Of a DNA stretch of 64,000 nucleotides, positions 56,058 through 64,000 are shown in pieces; within the stretch, counting starts at the first letter, position 1; each line of letters begins with the position of its first letter. The notes under the pieces were generated by a model, which was not told the origin of the DNA, did no database searches, and worked only from the letters and a program-made list of their open reading frames with translations. Source of the stretch: Gracilimonas amylolytica. GTDB lineage: Bacteria; Bacteroidota; Rhodothermia; Balneolales; Balneolaceae. Location of the stretch: contig NZ_PQBS01000032.1 in the NCBI RefSeq assembly GCF_002911695.1, forward strand, positions 1 to 64,000, read 5' to 3'. Position numbers and translations under genes: made by a program.

Positions 56058-56271
56058 GCCGGCAATTGCCCAAAAAGTACGTTTTTCTGATAATATGTTA
56101 ATTGCACAGTTGGAAGATGGAAGGGTGATCTCTGTTCCATTGGAATGGTTTCCAAAGCTACGTGATGCCTCTGAAAAAGAGTTAAATAATTGGCGTCTTA
56201 TTGGTGGAGGTATTGGAATACATTGGGAAGATCTTGATGAAGATCTATCTGTTGAAGGGTTTCTTCATTGA
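56035..56271 (+). CDS. DUF2442 protein
   Basis: 78 aa. Family features: VRFSDNMLIAQLEDGRVISV and IHWEDLDEDLSVEGFL. ATG 56035 preceded by AAGGGAATGG inside the DUF4160 gene, so translation is coupled. Function of the pair unproven. Confidence 0.88.
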   Translation: MNTLVKNKPAIAQKVRFSDNMLIAQLEDGRVISVPLEWFPKLRDASEKELNNWRLIGGGIGIHWEDLDEDLSVEGFLH

Positions 56272-56285
56272 CTTTCGTTTCTGAA

Positions 56286-57182
56286 CTAACCAATCCGCTG
56301 CAGCATTTCATCCACAATCATCTTATCCGGTTCCAGCCAATGAATGAATTCCCATCTTTTGTACCAGGTCATTTGTCGTTTTGAGTACCGCCTTGTGCTT
56401 GTTTTGATCTTCTCGATGGCTTTTTCCAGCGACCACTCTCCATCCAGGTATTTTATGATCTCCTGATATCCGACCGTATTCAGCGATTGAAGATCTTTTG
56501 AATGCCCGGCTTCAAGTATTGACTTCACCTCATTAACCAACCCCTGTTCTACCATCTGATCCACGCGCTTATTTATGCGTTCGTAGAGTTTCTGTCTGGG
56601 CCACCTCAAACCAAATACAACGGTGTTCTCATCAGGCTGTATCTCTCCCCGCTGATGGAAGCTGCTAAATGGCTTTCCGGTTTGCATCCATACATCCAGG
56701 GCTCTTATGATCCGTTGTCGGTTCATGCCGTCCATCTTTTCAAGGTACTCAGGGTCAATTTCCTTCAACATATTGTAAAGCGATTCAAGCCCTTCACGCT
56801 CAACCCGCTCGTTTAATTTTGTGATGTTATCCTCATCAGCTTCCGGCATTTCGTTGAAGGGTTGAATCAAACTTTGGATATGGAGTGTGCTTCCTCCTAC
56901 ATACAGCACGTGATCAGATTTTTCCAGAATTTTCTGCTCCCAGGCCTTCGCGCGTCTCTGAAAATTCATGGCGTTATCATCCTCTTCCAGGTCAAGCAGA
57001 GAAATATTGTAATGCCTCACCCTTTTCATTTCTTCGGGAGATGGCTTTGCAGTTCCGATATCGATATGCTTATAGCATTGCCTTGAGTCAGCCGATATGA
57101 TAGCTGTATCTAAATTCTCTGCCAACTTGAGGGATAGCTCAGTTTTACCGGATGCCGTAGGACCTAAAAGTATAATGCGCAA
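56286..57182 (-). CDS. miaA: tRNA dimethylallyltransferase
   Basis: 298 aa. Adds a dimethylallyl group to A37 of certain tRNAs. P-loop GPTASGKTELS, ISADSRQCYKHIDIGTAKPS, VGGSTLHIQSL (the usual second Gly is Ser), and TRRYSKRQMTWYKR. Length normal. Confidence 0.94.
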   Translation of the reverse strand: MRIILLGPTASGKTELSLKLAENLDTAIISADSRQCYKHIDIGTAKPSPEEMKRVRHYNISLLDLEEDDNAMNFQRRAKAWEQKILEKSDHVLYVGGSTLHIQSLIQPFNEMPEADEDNITKLNERVEREGLESLYNMLKEIDPEYLEKMDGMNRQRIIRALDVWMQTGKPFSSFHQRGEIQPDENTVVFGLRWPRQKLYERINKRVDQMVEQGLVNEVKSILEAGHSKDLQSLNTVGYQEIIKYLDGEWSLEKAIEKIKTSTRRYSKRQMTWYKRWEFIHWLEPDKMIVDEMLQRIG

Positions 57183-57192
57183 AATGTAGATT

Positions 57193-57290
57193 ATTAGTGT
57201 TAAGGTGTGATTGTGCTAAAGTGTTACGGTGTTATAATGTAAAAACTATAACACCGTAACACCATCAAACTGAAATACCGCAACACTAAT
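57193..57290. repeat. Inverted repeat, family A (GTGTTAC type)
   Basis: Core arms GTGTTACGGTGTTATA (57221-57236) and its complement (57247-57262) pair perfectly (16 bp). Outer ends 57193-57201 and 57282-57290 also pair (9 bp), with an imperfect middle. Same core as repeats at 8595-8644 and 34159-34208. The last 5 bases overlap the end of the barrel gene's stop region. Confidence 0.8.
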
Positions 57291-58362
57291 TAAAATCAAA
57301 CCTAAGCGAAATACGGTGGGTAAAGCCCATATCATTGGATGCTCCGGCAAAACTGGCGAAGCCATAATCGAGCACAAACCGGGAGACTTTCAGTCCCATA
57401 CCAAGGGTAGGGGAAACAGTAAAACCGGACACCGGGTCGGTAATAAAATCCGTGACTCCGGCCCGCAATGCGATCAGGTCTCTGTATGAAATTTCTCCAC
57501 CTACATGAGGCTCAATGCTCATCCTGCCGACGTTGATATAATAAGCCTGTCGGTTTTCAAAAAACAGATCGGCATCCACAGCAGCAACAACTTTCAGGTC
57601 GTTGGTAATGTTCAATTTTTTTGAGGCACCGAGTGAAACAGAAGGTAACACATACTCATTCTGACCGGTAGGAAGGGTAGCACCCAGGCTGTCGAATTGT
57701 GCTTCATAATCACCAAACGCACTTTCATCCACCGTCCACATCTTTTGCATGGTTGTAATATCCCTGACAGATACCCCAAGATCCGCGATCTCCGTTTTGT
57801 ATTTAACGCCTACATCCAGGCTGTACCCCCAGGCTTGTGCAAACGGCCCCAGCTTATGATGAATGACCTTAGCGGATGCTCCAAATGAAAAGTTATTGGT
57901 GCGTTGCATAGCATATGAAAAGAAGAAGGCCATATCCGCCGCACTGAAACGGGTAATGTAGTCCTCCACATTTCCCCGGGGCTGATCGCGTTCCCGATCC
58001 CAAGCATTCAAAGTATTAGCAATGTTATCTACTCCCTGCCTGAAAAAACTAACCGAAACCACTCCTTTAGTGTGTTTCAATGGGAGTGCAGCGGCTCCGT
58101 AATCATACCCAACAATACCATTGAAACGCTCTGAATGCATATACATGATCTGCGGAGAGGTAATACCGGCCAGCCCGGCTACATTCCAATAACCTGATGT
58201 TACATCACTCGCTAAACCGGCGTGGGCATTACCCATCCCCAGGGCTCTTGCGCCGCTTCCGGTTGATAAAAAGTCATTTCCATACTTTGCCGCTGCAGCC
58301 TGGGCTAACACCTCCACAGAGCCAAAAAAAAGAACTATAAGCGCCGGAAGGAAACGGATCAT
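57286..58362 (-). CDS. PorV/PorQ-like outer-membrane protein
   Basis: 358 aa. Signal peptide to about VLAQA, then GNDFLSTGSGARALGMGNAH and SGYWNVAGLA, the motif set of UPF0164/PorV barrels. Strand-rich, ending SLRFDFN. PorV helps type IX secretion in Bacteroidota; here the role is inferred only, and no other T9SS gene is in the window. Confidence 0.85.
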   Translation of the reverse strand: MIRFLPALIVLFFGSVEVLAQAAAAKYGNDFLSTGSGARALGMGNAHAGLASDVTSGYWNVAGLAGITSPQIMYMHSERFNGIVGYDYGAAALPLKHTKGVVSVSFFRQGVDNIANTLNAWDRERDQPRGNVEDYITRFSAADMAFFFSYAMQRTNNFSFGASAKVIHHKLGPFAQAWGYSLDVGVKYKTEIADLGVSVRDITTMQKMWTVDESAFGDYEAQFDSLGATLPTGQNEYVLPSVSLGASKKLNITNDLKVVAAVDADLFFENRQAYYINVGRMSIEPHVGGEISYRDLIALRAGVTDFITDPVSGFTVSPTLGMGLKVSRFVLDYGFASFAGASNDMGFTHRISLRFDFN

Positions 58363-58544
58363 CTGATGAGTTTTATAGTTAAATTAATGCAGCGCTAAAT
58401 GGTTACTAACAGTGACTTGACAGGACTGAAAATTGCACTTTCTGCGGTTGCAGAGAGAGCGAGTATTTCTTAGTATAAGCACACTTCAATGAAAGGGCAA
58501 TATCGGATAAAAAGGGCCCTTAAACCACTTTAAAACTTGTGTAT

Positions 58545-59660
58545 ATGAAATTTTCCGTATCGAGTAATGAACTGAACAAAGGACTTTCGGCCGTTATTGG
58601 AGCCGTTCCTTCAAAAGCCACTTTGCCCATTCTTGAAACCATTCTTTTTGAGTGCGAAGACGGAAAGCTAAAACTGACAGCCACCGATCTGGAGATCTCG
58701 ATCATAGAATACATCAATGCGGATATTGAGGAAGAAGGAGCTGTAGCTATTCCTGCACGCAGGTTACTTGAAACCCTTCGTCAGCTGCCAAATATTCCGG
58801 TATTCTTTGATGTGGATGACCGAAAGAACATCAATTTCCGTACTGACAAAGGCACCTATAAGCTGGTGGGGGATGATGCCGATGAATTCCCTGAAGTGCC
58901 TTCCTTAGATGACGGTACCACGATCAGCACAACCGCTGAGCTGATGCACAATGCCATTCACAAAACACTCTTTGCCGTATCAAGTGATGACCTGAGGCCG
59001 GCCATGATGGGTGTATATTTTCAGATCGGAACGGACGAAAGTAAATTTGTGGCAACTGATGGTCATCGTTTGGTAAAATACACCAACCGTGAGATCACAG
59101 CCGATAATGACGTAAATTTCATTGTTCCGGATAAAGCCCTGAGCCTCATACAGAAAACCATTGAAGGAGACGATTGTGATCTGACCGTAACTGAAGATCA
59201 TGCCCGTTTCAAAAGTGGAAATACCATTGTGATCACCCGCCTCATCAACGAGCAGTATCCCAACTACGATTCTGTGATCCCAAGAGACAACGACAAATTC
59301 CTGACGATCAGCAAAGATCAGATGCTTTCCACCGTTAAACGTGTGGCTATCTTTTCCAGCACAACTACGCGTCAGATCCGACTGCAACTTGGTTCAGACA
59401 AACTAACCATCCGTGCAGAGGACCTTGATATGAGCAGTGAAGCCAAAGAAACCATCGAATGCGAATACTCAAACGACGAGATGGAGATCGGTTTCAATGC
59501 AAAATACCTTGGGGATGTACTCAGCAACATTGACGACGATGAGGTTACCTTTGAGTTTTCTTCGCCTAACCGTGCCGGGATCGTAAAGCCTTCTGAGGAA
59601 AATGAGAACGAAGATATCCTAATGCTTGTGATGCCGGTGATGCTCAACAGCTATGCCTGA
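58545..59660 (+). CDS. dnaN: DNA polymerase III beta clamp
   Basis: 371 aa from ATG 58545 (a GTG at 58539 is possible). Three-domain sliding clamp with MKFSVSSNELNKGL at the start, VPSLDDG, MGVYFQIG and ATDGHRLVKY in the middle. The end LMLVMPVMLNSYA matches the family's usual PMRL-type C-terminus. dnaA and recF are not beside it. Overlaps the next gene by 1 base (TGATG). Confidence 0.95.
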   Translation: MKFSVSSNELNKGLSAVIGAVPSKATLPILETILFECEDGKLKLTATDLEISIIEYINADIEEEGAVAIPARRLLETLRQLPNIPVFFDVDDRKNINFRTDKGTYKLVGDDADEFPEVPSLDDGTTISTTAELMHNAIHKTLFAVSSDDLRPAMMGVYFQIGTDESKFVATDGHRLVKYTNREITADNDVNFIVPDKALSLIQKTIEGDDCDLTVTEDHARFKSGNTIVITRLINEQYPNYDSVIPRDNDKFLTISKDQMLSTVKRVAIFSSTTTRQIRLQLGSDKLTIRAEDLDMSSEAKETIECEYSNDEMEIGFNAKYLGDVLSNIDDDEVTFEFSSPNRAGIVKPSEENENEDILMLVMPVMLNSYA

Positions 59661-60448
59661 TGAGTCAGATCATAACCCTTACAACTGATTTCGGATTACA
59701 GGACCATTACGTTAGCGCCATGAAAGCGGTGATGCTTGGAATAGCTCCCGATGTCCGTTTCGTGGATGTTTCTCATGAGATCCCGCCTCAGGATATCATG
59801 GCGGGGGCCTGGGTTATAAAGAATTCTGCCTTTTTGTATCCACCGGGAACCGTTCACCTTGTTGTGGTCGATCCGGGAGTGGGTACCAGCCGGCATCCCA
59901 TCGCCCTTAAGATAGAGGATCAATATTTTGTAGGGCCTGATAATGGCATTTTCTCTCTTCTGTTCAAGGAATACGACTTTAAAGCCTACAAGCTGAGCAA
60001 TTCAACATTCTGGAAGCAGGGTGTATCCAACACCTTTCACGGTCGTGATATCTTTGCGCCGGTTTCCGCTCACCTCAGTAAAGGCGTTCCCATTCATGAG
60101 ATCGGTGAACCGATCGACGACCTGGTGACCTACCACTGGGCGGTTCCTATTGCTGACAGAGACGGTTTGCAAGGCTGGGTGGTTCATATCGACCGTTTCG
60201 GGAACCTGATCACAAACCTTTCCGGTTACCTGATCGAAGATCACCTGAAAAAGAAAATTGTTAAGATTTATGTCGGAAATACCATGCTCAATAAGATAGT
60301 ATCGACCTTTGGGGACGTTGAAGAGGGTGAACCGGCCGCCTTTATCGGTTCATCGGGCATGCTGGAGATTGGCATCAACAAAGGAAATGCTGCCCGCATG
60401 TTAAGTGTTGACAAAGGTGCTCAGATTTCGATCGTTTTGCAAAAGTAG
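59660..60448 (+). CDS. SAM hydroxide adenosyltransferase (DUF62)
   Basis: 262 aa. Splits S-adenosylmethionine to adenosine and methionine. Asp in TTDFGLQDHYVSAMK, DPGVGTSRHPIA, and FHGRDIFAPVSAHL are the family's triad and cofactor motifs. Translation likely coupled to dnaN. Confidence 0.92.
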   Translation: MSQIITLTTDFGLQDHYVSAMKAVMLGIAPDVRFVDVSHEIPPQDIMAGAWVIKNSAFLYPPGTVHLVVVDPGVGTSRHPIALKIEDQYFVGPDNGIFSLLFKEYDFKAYKLSNSTFWKQGVSNTFHGRDIFAPVSAHLSKGVPIHEIGEPIDDLVTYHWAVPIADRDGLQGWVVHIDRFGNLITNLSGYLIEDHLKKKIVKIYVGNTMLNKIVSTFGDVEEGEPAAFIGSSGMLEIGINKGNAARMLSVDKGAQISIVLQK

Positions 60449-60522
60449 GAGCCCTCAGGTTTTTAAAAGTCTCTGAAACACATTACGGTTCAAAAGCGTA
60501 TCCTCTTTAAAAATCACCCATT

Positions 60523-61329
60523 ATGAAGTTAGAATTACGTTCGCCCATAAATGAACGCGCCGGTATTCACGTCCCCGATGAGGTCGCTCAATTAGCCAAG
60601 CCCTTTAACGGAACCGTTGTATCCAAAGAAGGGGATGAATACCCGATCAAGAATAACATCATAGACTTGTTAGGTAAAGAGCCTGATTTTACCTCCATTG
60701 CTAATTACTCCAATCACTGGAAACTTACAGCCTCGATCTATGAAGACATCTGGCGTAAACGATCACTATCACTGCTCTCGGGAGAAGAATTCCCCATTGA
60801 AAAGGAGCACGAACTGCTTATAGAATGGACCGCTCCTAAAGTGGATGGCTGGTATCTTGATCTCGGCTGTTCAACCGCACTATATGGCAGGGCCCTCAAA
60901 GCTGCTCAGAAAAAGGCCAACATCGTTGCGTTAGATTTTTCATCGCAAATGCTTGAAGAGGCTCGCCTCAAAGCGGAAGCTGATGAAACCGACATGTACT
61001 TCCTCAGAGCCGATGGCCGCCACCTGCCTTTCTTTTCGAACACTTTTGATGGTATCGTTATGGGAGGCACACTCAATGAGCTCACTGAAGAGATCAAAGT
61101 GCTGTACGAGGCAAAACGGGTAATAAAAAAGGATGGGGTTTTCTTCATGATGCACCTCATTAAGTCCGATGCCTGGTACGGGCGACTTCTTCAGGAATCA
61201 GCCTCCCTTGGTGGTATAAAGTTCTGGACCGTTGATGAAAGCAACAAGCTATTCAATCAGGCCGGTTTTAAAGTGGAAGAACAGCTGGTGAAGGGCATTG
61301 TGTGCTTTACGAAGTTGGTTCCGGCTTAG
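60523..61329 (+). CDS. Class I SAM-dependent methyltransferase
   Basis: 268 aa. N-terminal 70 residues resemble a Trm112-like segment lacking zinc ligands; Rossmann motif YLDLGCSTALYGRA, then VALDFSSQML and ADGRHLPFF, HLIKSDAWYG late. Substrate unknown. A 154-base AT-rich gap follows with no clear signal. Confidence 0.85.
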   Translation: MKLELRSPINERAGIHVPDEVAQLAKPFNGTVVSKEGDEYPIKNNIIDLLGKEPDFTSIANYSNHWKLTASIYEDIWRKRSLSLLSGEEFPIEKEHELLIEWTAPKVDGWYLDLGCSTALYGRALKAAQKKANIVALDFSSQMLEEARLKAEADETDMYFLRADGRHLPFFSNTFDGIVMGGTLNELTEEIKVLYEAKRVIKKDGVFFMMHLIKSDAWYGRLLQESASLGGIKFWTVDESNKLFNQAGFKVEEQLVKGIVCFTKLVPA

Positions 61330-61483
61330 TCTGCATTTCTAAATCTCTTATTCTATAATTTAGAAATTTTAATCTCTTGAGATAACTGTTTCAGTTACTT
61401 TATTAGGGTACAAAACATTAGGAGTAATAAAATAAGCTCCGGGTATTTAACAGCACATACAGACGTAACCAAAAGCTCATATC

Positions 61484-62125
61484 ATGGATAAAAAAGCCTC
61501 GGGGCAACCGTTTCCACTCACGCTACTACTTGTCACTTACACGGGTTTGATAGCATTTTTTATTCTCATTTACTTCAGTAGTCAGTGGATGGACTTTGAG
61601 ATTGAAAAATTTACCGCAGACCCTATTACTACTTTCGACTCCCATCCGTTTGTTGGTGTGGTTTCCAATCTCGGGGCACTTATATGGTGTGCAACGGCCT
61701 CTGTATTATTCTTCTCATACATTTTGCTGAAGAACAAGTTAAAAGGAAGATCAGCCTCTTTTCTTTTATGGTCCGGTTTACTTACCTCACTGCTATTGTT
61801 CGATGACCTGTTCATGTTTCACGATTATCTGGCACTTTGGCATCTGAATATGGAGCAATATCAGGTGTATCTGATATACCTGATTCTGGCTTTAACCTGG
61901 TTTATCAAATTTTTTGATGAGATCATATCCAACGACTTATTGATCTTTTTGCTTGCCGGATTCTTTTTAGGCTTATCAGTTGTTGGGGATTTTATTCTTC
62001 CTCAGGAAGGCATTGCCTATATGTTTGAAGATGCCTTCAAATTCTTCGGAATCGTAACCTGGGCTATCTACTTTATTCGGGCATCTCTTTACCGTTACAA
62101 CAAAATGAATCTTGCACCCTCTTAG
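61484..62125 (+). CDS. Six-helix membrane protein of unknown family
   Basis: 213 aa with about six membrane helices. Charged motifs inside or beside helices: LLFDDLFMFHDY, FFDEIIS, GDFILPQEG and EDAFKFFGIVTW. The pattern of Asp, Glu and His near the membrane could form a metal site as in alkaline ceramidase-like (CREST) hydrolases, but this is only a resemblance. Confidence 0.65.
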   Translation: MDKKASGQPFPLTLLLVTYTGLIAFFILIYFSSQWMDFEIEKFTADPITTFDSHPFVGVVSNLGALIWCATASVLFFSYILLKNKLKGRSASFLLWSGLLTSLLLFDDLFMFHDYLALWHLNMEQYQVYLIYLILALTWFIKFFDEIISNDLLIFLLAGFFLGLSVVGDFILPQEGIAYMFEDAFKFFGIVTWAIYFIRASLYRYNKMNLAPS

Positions 62126-62135
62126 GTCTCATACC

Positions 62136-63134
62136 TCAGTCTTTGTTGACCGTTGCCTTTAATAAGCTGTTTAATAGATCTGACTCAGGATCTTTCACAT
62201 ATACCGTATCGGTTCCTCTAATTGAAAACTTGATATCAGGGGTCTCTGTTTGTTCATTTAATACATTTCCGTGTTTGCCAATAAGCATGGCCACCAATGG
62301 ATTCCTTTTCATTTTGAGGTTTTGATAAAATTGAACCAATACAGACCCATTATTCAGACAATGCAAGCCGGATAACCAGGAGGCTGAACCGTAGATCTCC
62401 ATCATTCTTGTCGGATTAGATGACATTTGGTGCTTTTCCATTATTGAAAATAGATCCGATTTGATTTGAACCTCGCTTACTTTTTCTCCATCAAAGTCGA
62501 AGTAAAAGAGTTTAGGTAGCATGGCATGGCTCGCAACGATCTTATCCTGACAAACTACCGCAAACGAAGACTCAGCTAATGTGAGTGGCTGCATACCATA
62601 TTCTGCTGGATCGACCGGTAGTTGGAAAAATGCTTTTTCCACTTCCATAGTTAACGGATCAAACAAGTGCAGTAAATAATGGTCATCAGGAGTGGTCATA
62701 CCACCAATCAACAATACCACTCCATTTGGCAGTATCTTTAAGCCATTTAATCGCGGAATACCCGTGTCTGTTACCGATTGGAATTTTCCCGTAGCGTCAA
62801 ACTTTGAAATCCTTCCTTTGAATTCTGAAACGAGATATTCCCCTGTTGATAATTTTACGACAGAGGTTGGTTTCTCGAGATCCCCCGGACCCCTTCCATA
62901 TCTCCCAAAGTGGGTCAACAGTTTTCCCTCTTTATCATAGACCAATACACGGTGAGTTTCCTGATCTACAACCAATATTTCATTTCCAATTCTTTCCTGA
63001 AATCTTGGCAAGCCTAAGATCACCTCATTATTTTCTTCTAAGGTGAGTCTATCAGTGACCTCAAAAAATTGCCCGTAAAGATCATTTAGCGACAGCAATA
63101 AAATTACTAATACCGTTAAGAACGCTCGGCTCAT
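62136..63134 (-). CDS. Secreted 6-bladed beta-propeller protein
   Basis: 332 aa. Signal peptide (LTVLVILLLSLNDLYGQ). NHL-like blades: EILVVDQETHRVLVYDKEGKLL, then GRGPGDLEKPTSV, ISKFDATGKF. Members are common in Bacteroidota and probably bind ligands; role unknown. Confidence 0.85.
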   Translation of the reverse strand: MSRAFLTVLVILLLSLNDLYGQFFEVTDRLTLEENNEVILGLPRFQERIGNEILVVDQETHRVLVYDKEGKLLTHFGRYGRGPGDLEKPTSVVKLSTGEYLVSEFKGRISKFDATGKFQSVTDTGIPRLNGLKILPNGVVLLIGGMTTPDDHYLLHLFDPLTMEVEKAFFQLPVDPAEYGMQPLTLAESSFAVVCQDKIVASHAMLPKLFYFDFDGEKVSEVQIKSDLFSIMEKHQMSSNPTRMMEIYGSASWLSGLHCLNNGSVLVQFYQNLKMKRNPLVAMLIGKHGNVLNEQTETPDIKFSIRGTDTVYVKDPESDLLNSLLKATVNKD

Positions 63135-63221
63135 AGGTTTGAATTCTTAGGGTTTTCAAAGAATCTAACCTGCATCCTTTATAAATCAAAATATGCACCC
63201 TGCCTGAAAAGACAGACCTTC

Positions 63222-64000
63222 TTACATCTGATCCGGTGCCGATATGCCCAGAATGCCCAATCCATTTCTAAGTACCTGAGCAGTAGCTTTTGCCAATTCT
63301 GTTCGGGCATGAGCCAGCTCCTCGTCTTCACCTAAAATTCTGCAATCATGATAGAAGGAGGTAAAGGCTGATGCCAGTTCATTAAGGAAGGTGATCACGT
63401 GGTGTGGTTCACGCAGCCTTGCTGCATTGCCAACGGTTTCTGGAAACTTCAGCATGGTTTTGATAAGCATGATCTCACTTGGATGCTCTAACAACTTCAG
63501 GTTAGCCCTTCCGCTCAGTTCATATTCATCATTCACTTTTCTGAGAATACTTGAGATGCGAGCATGGGCATATTGCAGATAAAACACCGGGTTCTTCTCG
63601 CCGGCTTCTTTGGCCTGGGCTATATCAAATTCGAGGTGGGTATTTGGGGAACGCATGAGGAAGAAGAAGCGCGTTACATCGGCACCCACTTCGTCCATCA
63701 GATCATCCAAAGTCACAAAGTTAGCCTTCCGTGTACTCATCTTGAACGGTTTGCCATCTTTAACCAGCGTTACAAACTGATAGACAACCACATCAACCTT
63801 ATCGGGGTCGTAACCGAGGGATTTGATCCCACTCAGAACATCCGGGTAAGTGGCGATGTGATCGGCACCAAACACATCCACACACAGGTCATATCCCCGG
63901 TCTAACTTGTTGGCGTGGTATGCTATATCAGGCAGGCGATAGGTCGGCTCACCCGAACTTTTAACCAACACCGTGTCTTTATCCTTGCCAAAAGCGGTGG
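63222..64000 (-). CDS. argS: Arginine--tRNA ligase, C-terminal part
   Basis: Frame runs off the window edge at 64000, so the N-terminal half and HIGH motif are outside. Visible: VLVKSSGEPTYRLPDIAYH, GADHIATYPDV, the KMSKS-like KMSTRKANFVTL, DALR-type anticodon domain with ILRKVNDEY, and end APDQM. Confidence 0.94.
   Translation of the reverse strand, partial: TAFGKDKDTVLVKSSGEPTYRLPDIAYHANKLDRGYDLCVDVFGADHIATYPDVLSGIKSLGYDPDKVDVVVYQFVTLVKDGKPFKMSTRKANFVTLDDLMDEVGADVTRFFFLMRSPNTHLEFDIAQAKEAGEKNPVFYLQYAHARISSILRKVNDEYELSGRANLKLLEHPSEIMLIKTMLKFPETVGNAARLREPHHVITFLNELASAFTSFYHDCRILGEDEELAHARTELAKATAQVLRNGLGILGISAPDQM

Noticed and set aside
1-64000. CRISPR arrays, tRNA or rRNA genes, prophage, IS elements
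   Set aside because: No regularly spaced repeats, no cloverleaf with tRNA consensus, and no transposase or phage genes seen. The 35.8 kb cloverleaf lacks tRNA signals.

Overview
The window looks like ordinary chromosome from a Gram-negative, outer-membrane-bearing member of the Bacteroidota/Balneolota (FCB) group; my best guess is a Balneola/Gracilimonas-like marine or halophilic bacterium. This is inference from gene content: a DUF4270 lipoprotein, a stand-alone GT5 N-terminal domain protein, a PorV/UPF0164-type barrel, an NHL-type 6-bladed propeller protein, LptB and a LolC/E-type permease, and promoter-like sites resembling the Bacteroidota TTG / TAnnTTTG pattern. I see no prophage, insertion sequence, CRISPR array, rRNA or tRNA gene. 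Coding density is high and most ORFs are full length. The first gene (copper P-type ATPase) and the last (argS) are cut by the window edges.

Layout. 1-6.5 kb: copper ATPase end, an ATP-cone/restriction-endonuclease-fold protein overlapping a beta-CASP metallo-beta-lactamase nuclease, a double-CDGSH Fe-S protein, small membrane and secreted proteins, and a MIP channel. 6.5-14 kb: a histidine kinase/OmpR regulator pair, an SDR enzyme, a DUF58 protein, and a DASS transporter followed by a receiver protein and a cyclic-nucleotide-binding histidine kinase. 14-22.5 kb: recQ, a Gln-rich secreted protein with an outer-membrane barrel, and carA-carB behind an apparent transcription attenuator. 22.5-32.2 kb: serine hydrolase, Rossmann protein, M20 amidohydrolase, GH13 amylase, prfC, and a SulP transporter whose natural start is followed by an in-frame stop at codon 3. 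32.2-38.3 kb: an archaemetzincin-like lipoprotein, dinB, fabI-ruvC, ruvA and fhs. 38.3-52 kb: sugar nucleotidyltransferase, membrane-anchored MurF-like ligase, FtsX-type permease, the glgB-malQ pair, comA, GT5-like protein, DUF4270 lipoprotein, outer-membrane barrel and TPR protein. 52-64 kb: rho, a tight purS-clpS-purQ-lptB-rhodanese operon, a DUF4160/DUF2442 pair, miaA, a PorV-like barrel, dnaN with a SAM hydroxide adenosyltransferase, a methyltransferase, a membrane protein, a propeller protein and argS.

Themes. Glycan storage and use (GH13 amylase, glgB, malQ), DNA repair (recQ, dinB, ruvC, ruvA, dnaN), pyrimidine and purine entry steps (carAB, purSQ) and one-carbon metabolism (fhs) are spread through the window. 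The most interesting regulatory element is upstream of carA: a promoter-like site, a strong Shine-Dalgarno, a U-rich leader ORF running through a perfect intrinsic terminator and ending 3 nt before carA. That is the architecture of UTP-sensitive attenuation as in enterobacterial pyrBI, here coupled to a CarB lacking the C-terminal allosteric domain. Several intergenic gaps carry long perfect palindromes belonging to at least three repeat families.
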